The notes beneath the pieces are model-generated. The model did not search any database, was not told where the DNA came from, and was given only the letters and a program-made list of their open reading frames with translations. 64,000 nucleotides of DNA from CAZPXZ01 sp965219495 (lineage in GTDB: Bacteria > Pseudomonadota > Alphaproteobacteria > Rhodobacterales > CAZPXZ01): positions 3,658,001-3,722,000 of the forward strand of contig OZ244777.1 of assembly GCA_965219495.1 (NCBI GenBank). Reading direction: 5' to 3'. Within the stretch, counting starts at the first letter, position 1. Each line of letters starts with the position of its first letter. This document shows positions 61,466 through 64,000 of the stretch, piece after piece. The position numbers and the translations under genes were made by a program.

Positions 61466-61908
61466 TTCTCTCTCCTGTAGTTTCGGATGCTCATCACGAT
61501 TGGTGCAACGCCGCCATCTTTGCCCGAATGCAGACAATCCTGCCGGGGCAACCTACAATATGCGTAGGTAAATCGCGGGTCGCCATGTCGGTCTCGCGAG
61601 CCATGAAATCGGAACGCCGGTGCTGTTTTCCGGCATTCGGCGCAAATCCTCCAGCCCCGGACCCAGCGCAAGCCGTGTTTCGCTTGTACGGCGGAGAGAG
61701 AATGTAATTGACCCAAGCTGCGACACGCTTCGACGTTTGGCGACCCGTTTGCGATAACTAGCTGTAGTGTTTGGTATTTTTCTTTCCTTTCCTACCTTCT
61801 GCCCCTTGCATCGTCGCCACGGATCGTCTCAAATAGCCCCGCATTTGATGTCGCTCGATTGCGGTTTGATGACTGATATTCGGGTTGATGGAGACTGCGG
61901 GAGAGACG
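61466..61908. other. About 440 bases with no supported gene
   Basis: Between the start of the decayed sugar operon (its promoter would be here on the minus strand) and the integrase. The sequence near 61740-61870 is AT-richer and probably holds the integrase promoter. No attachment repeat or tRNA was recognised. Confidence 0.35.
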
Positions 61909-62895
61909 ATGCCGAAGCGCAGCACACTCAAACTGACCAAGCGGATTGTCGAGAAGCTGAAAGCCGAGGACAAGGACGCGATCTACTGGGACGGCGAGTT
62001 GGCCGGCTTGGGGGTGCGGGTCCACGCCACCGGACGCAAGCTCTTCATCGTCCAGTCTCGGGGACCGGCCGGCCTGAAGCGGGTGACGCTGGGGCCGGTT
62101 GGCGCGGAGACGATCGAGAAGTACCGGAGCGAGGCGGCGGTCGCGATCGACCGCATCAAGCAGGGTGAGGACCCGAGGCCGCCGAAGCCGGCGCCCGAGC
62201 CCACGGTCGCCGATTTGGCGGCCCGCTGCGTGTCCGTCCGGTTTGGGGTCAGGTGCAAGCCGGCAACGGCAAAGCACTACAAGATGGCGCTCGACCGTCA
62301 CGTTCTTCCTGTGTTGGGGACGATGCCGCTTTCGGAGGTAGGGCCGAAAGAAGTCGCCGCGCTGCATCACCGGATGCGCGACATGCCTGCGATGGCGAAC
62401 CGGGCGGTCTGGGTGCTGTCGAGGCTGTTCGTTCTGGCGGAGACCTGGGAGATGGTGCCGGCCGGCCGTAACCCGTGCCGGCATGTCCGGTACTATCGCG
62501 AGAAGTCCCGCGAACGCTTCCTGACGCCCGAGGAGTTCCGGCGCCTCGGGGCGGTGTTGCGGACGTTCGAGGCCAGGGGGGCGACGCAGGCGTCGGCGGT
62601 CGCCGCGTTGCGTCTGCTGATGCTGACAGGCTGCCGGATGGGCGAAATCCTGTCCCTGCGCTGGGACGACTTGGACCGGACGTCGCGCGTGCTGCGGTTG
62701 CGGGACGGCAAGACGGGTCCGCGCATGGTGCCGCTGACCGGTCCGGTGCTGGCGGTGCTCGACGGCATCGAGCGCGTGGAGGCCGTTCCTTGGGTGATCC
62801 GCAGCAAGTCGGATGGCCGACTGACCGGCCTCTTTTCGTATTGGCAGCATATCCGGAAGGACGCCGGTCTGGATGACGTGCGGGTGCACGATCTA
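61909..62895 (+). pseudogene. Tyrosine recombinase (integrase) truncated by IS5
   Basis: From the ATG at 61909 (MPKRSTLKLTKRIVEKL): N-terminal arm, core-binding domain (KPATAKHYKMALDRHVLPVL) and the first catalytic Arg in LTGCRMGEILSLRWDD. At VRVHDL, where relatives continue R-H-S-F-A-S, the IS5 end begins (62893), so the second Arg box and the Tyr nucleophile are gone. It is clearly related to the integrase at 47389-48513, which runs in the opposite direction and is broken differently. Confidence 0.88.
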
Positions 62896-63574
62896 AGTGT
62901 CTGAATCAAAACTTTAGCAAGTCCATTTAACCCATTGTTGCACAGGCACTTACGCGCCGCCCGAGGCGGCGGACCAAGAGCCGCACCGCAGCCCAGAGAA
63001 CCCACGCCTTGGCGCTCTCGACGGTTCGCTCGAAGTCCTTGGCCAATCGTCGGCAGCGGTTCAGCCAAGCAAGAGTCCGTTCCACCACCCAGCGGCGGCG
63101 GAGAACCGCAAAACCCTTGCTTCCCGGGGGCTTGGAAACGATGATGAGATCCAGATCCAGGCCGCGGTCGCGCAGGGACGCCGCAAGTTTCGGCCCCGAG
63201 TAGCCCCCATCCGCGAACAACGCTTGCAACGTCGGGCAGCATGCGACCGCCTCTTCCAACACGTCCGGCGCGCCGTCCCGATCCTGAATGCTCGCCGCAT
63301 GAATCTGAACCGCCAGCGGGTTCCCTTCCGTATCCACCACAAGGTGGCGCTTGCGGCCCTTCACCTTCTTGCCGGCGTCGTAACCGCGCGGCCCTCCGCT
63401 CTCGGTGGTCTTGGCGCTCTGGCTATCAATCGCACCCGCCGTCGGCTCTTCCGCGCGTCCCGCATCGAGACGCGCCGTCCGCCGAAGTGACGCCAGAATG
63501 ACCTCCATCCGTCCCGCTTTCGACCAGCTGTAGAAATAGTTCTGAACCGTCGTAAATGGTGGAAAATCCTTGGG
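62893..63574 (-). mobile_element. IS5-family insertion sequence, copy 2 (one end missing)
   Basis: Begins with CTAAGTGTCTGAATCAAAAC inside the integrase catalytic motif and matches copy 1 closely up to 63574, where similarity stops abruptly. The distal end, with the first 60 codons of the transposase and one inverted repeat, has been replaced by other sequence. It retains the 95 bases that copy 1 has lost. Confidence 0.82.
62927..63574 (-). pseudogene. IS5-family transposase lacking its N-terminus
   Basis: Reads from FPPFTTVQNYFYSWSKAGRM through GAIDSQSAKTTESGGPRGYD, VVDTEGNPLAV, LFADGGYSGPKLAASL and VERTLAWLNRCRRLAKDFER to the natural end CATMG. All catalytic regions are present, but the first 60 or so residues of copy 1 (MPWNETTRAEYKRP onwards) are absent and the frame continues upstream into unrelated sequence. 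Confidence 0.82.
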
Positions 63575-63589
63575 TAACCCAAATCCGCG

Positions 63590-64000
63590 AGCTTCGGCTA
63601 TGGAACGGGGTCTGAGGAGGTTCTGGCGGAGATTTTGGCGCGAATTGCGGGGACAAGCCGGGTGATTCGTTTTCCGGCGCCCCGGGCGATCACCGAGGCG
63701 TAACGGATCGAGCGTTTGCACAGAATTTCGGTGACGCGCCCCGCTTCCGGTCACGGTTCGACGGCGGCTCGGATTTGACGGCGGTTGCAGCCGGGAGCGG
63801 AGCATCTGGAAAGGCGTTCCAGGGCGGCGCGAAGTTCTTCGGTTCCGGCTTGCCGCAACACCAGGATCCATCTCCGCGCGTGCCAGACCAGGCGCGCGGC
63901 GTGGACCAGGATCACCGCCCGCAGCCGTTTCCAGTGGGCCCGGCGCAAGTCGGCTTCGAGGGCGCTATGGCCGAGCCAGACGTGGACGTTCAACGCCAGG
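63590..64000 (-). pseudogene. Transposase C-terminal fragment of uncertain family
   Basis: The minus strand enters from beyond the window and reads VWLGHSALEADLRRAHWKRL, then ARLVWHARRWILVLRQAGTE and ELRAALERLSRC, and after a stop continues weakly to about 63600. A basic helix with HARR near a transposase end recalls IS1380/IS4-type C-termini. It abuts the broken end of IS5 copy 2. Family assignment is tentative and the gene continues outside the window. Confidence 0.4.

Noticed and set aside
1..64000. CRISPR array, tRNA or rRNA gene.
   Set aside because: No regularly spaced direct repeats, no cloverleaf-like sequence next to the integrases and no rRNA-like stretch were recognised by eye; weak tRNA candidates could still be missed without a covariance search.

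Overview
The window reads as GC-rich proteobacterial chromosome, most likely from an alphaproteobacterium. The run small twin-membrane protein, PduO-type cobalamin adenosyltransferase, etfB, etfA and 3-hydroxybutyryl-CoA dehydrogenase, together with a RutR-like reductive pyrimidine cluster, is the kind of order seen in that class. This is inference; there is no rRNA or tRNA to settle it. Insertion sequences and decaying genes are very frequent, which suggests a lineage under relaxed selection, perhaps host-associated.

Left part (1-12 kb). A minus-strand operon runs from 5.8 kb down to 0.8 kb: a taurine/nitrate-type ABC importer (ATPase, permease, binding protein, permease), then a RidA-family protein and an HD-domain protein, ending at a GntR regulator broken by an in-frame stop. 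After it come a PPM1-type methyltransferase, remnants of a cupin gene and of a large adenine-DNA methylase, an uncharacterised 387-residue protein, and dead ISAs1 and ISAzo13 transposases.

12-32 kb. An insertion sequence of about 2.3 kb with 15-bp terminal repeats precedes an intact reductive pyrimidine degradation cluster: preT, preA, an EamA exporter, a RutR-like TetR regulator with a near-consensus RutR box, a beta-ureidopropionase-type amidohydrolase, a dihydropyrimidinase and a four-gene NMT1/THI5-type ABC importer. Together these would import pyrimidines or related cyclic ureides, reduce them, open the ring and release the beta-amino acid. trxB, an sbmA/bacA-like transporter gene and putA follow.

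32-49 kb is a mobile and defence-like accessory zone. Its centre is a nested structure: a transposase gene fusing a DruA (DUF4338) domain to an ISAs1 transposase has been entered by a 316-bp non-autonomous element and by a second, intact IS whose transposase is itself DruA fused to a Tn5/IS4-type enzyme. Next come a defective IS5 copy, a GntR regulator, a DUF262/HNH gene coupled to a truncated hsdM, an IS1380 remnant, a second inverted copy of the 2.3-kb IS, a three-gene operon of unknown function, a tyrosine integrase with an amber stop, and an IS110 remnant.

49-64 kb is mostly housekeeping: parC, a short-chain dehydrogenase, cobalamin adenosyltransferase, etfBA, 3-hydroxybutyryl-CoA dehydrogenase, YceI, cytochrome b561 and a TlpA-like protein. 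It then passes into a decayed sugar locus (Gfo/Idh oxidoreductase with two stops; remnants of a ribose-type ABC transporter) and a second integrase cut by a truncated IS5 copy, with one more transposase-like fragment running off the end.
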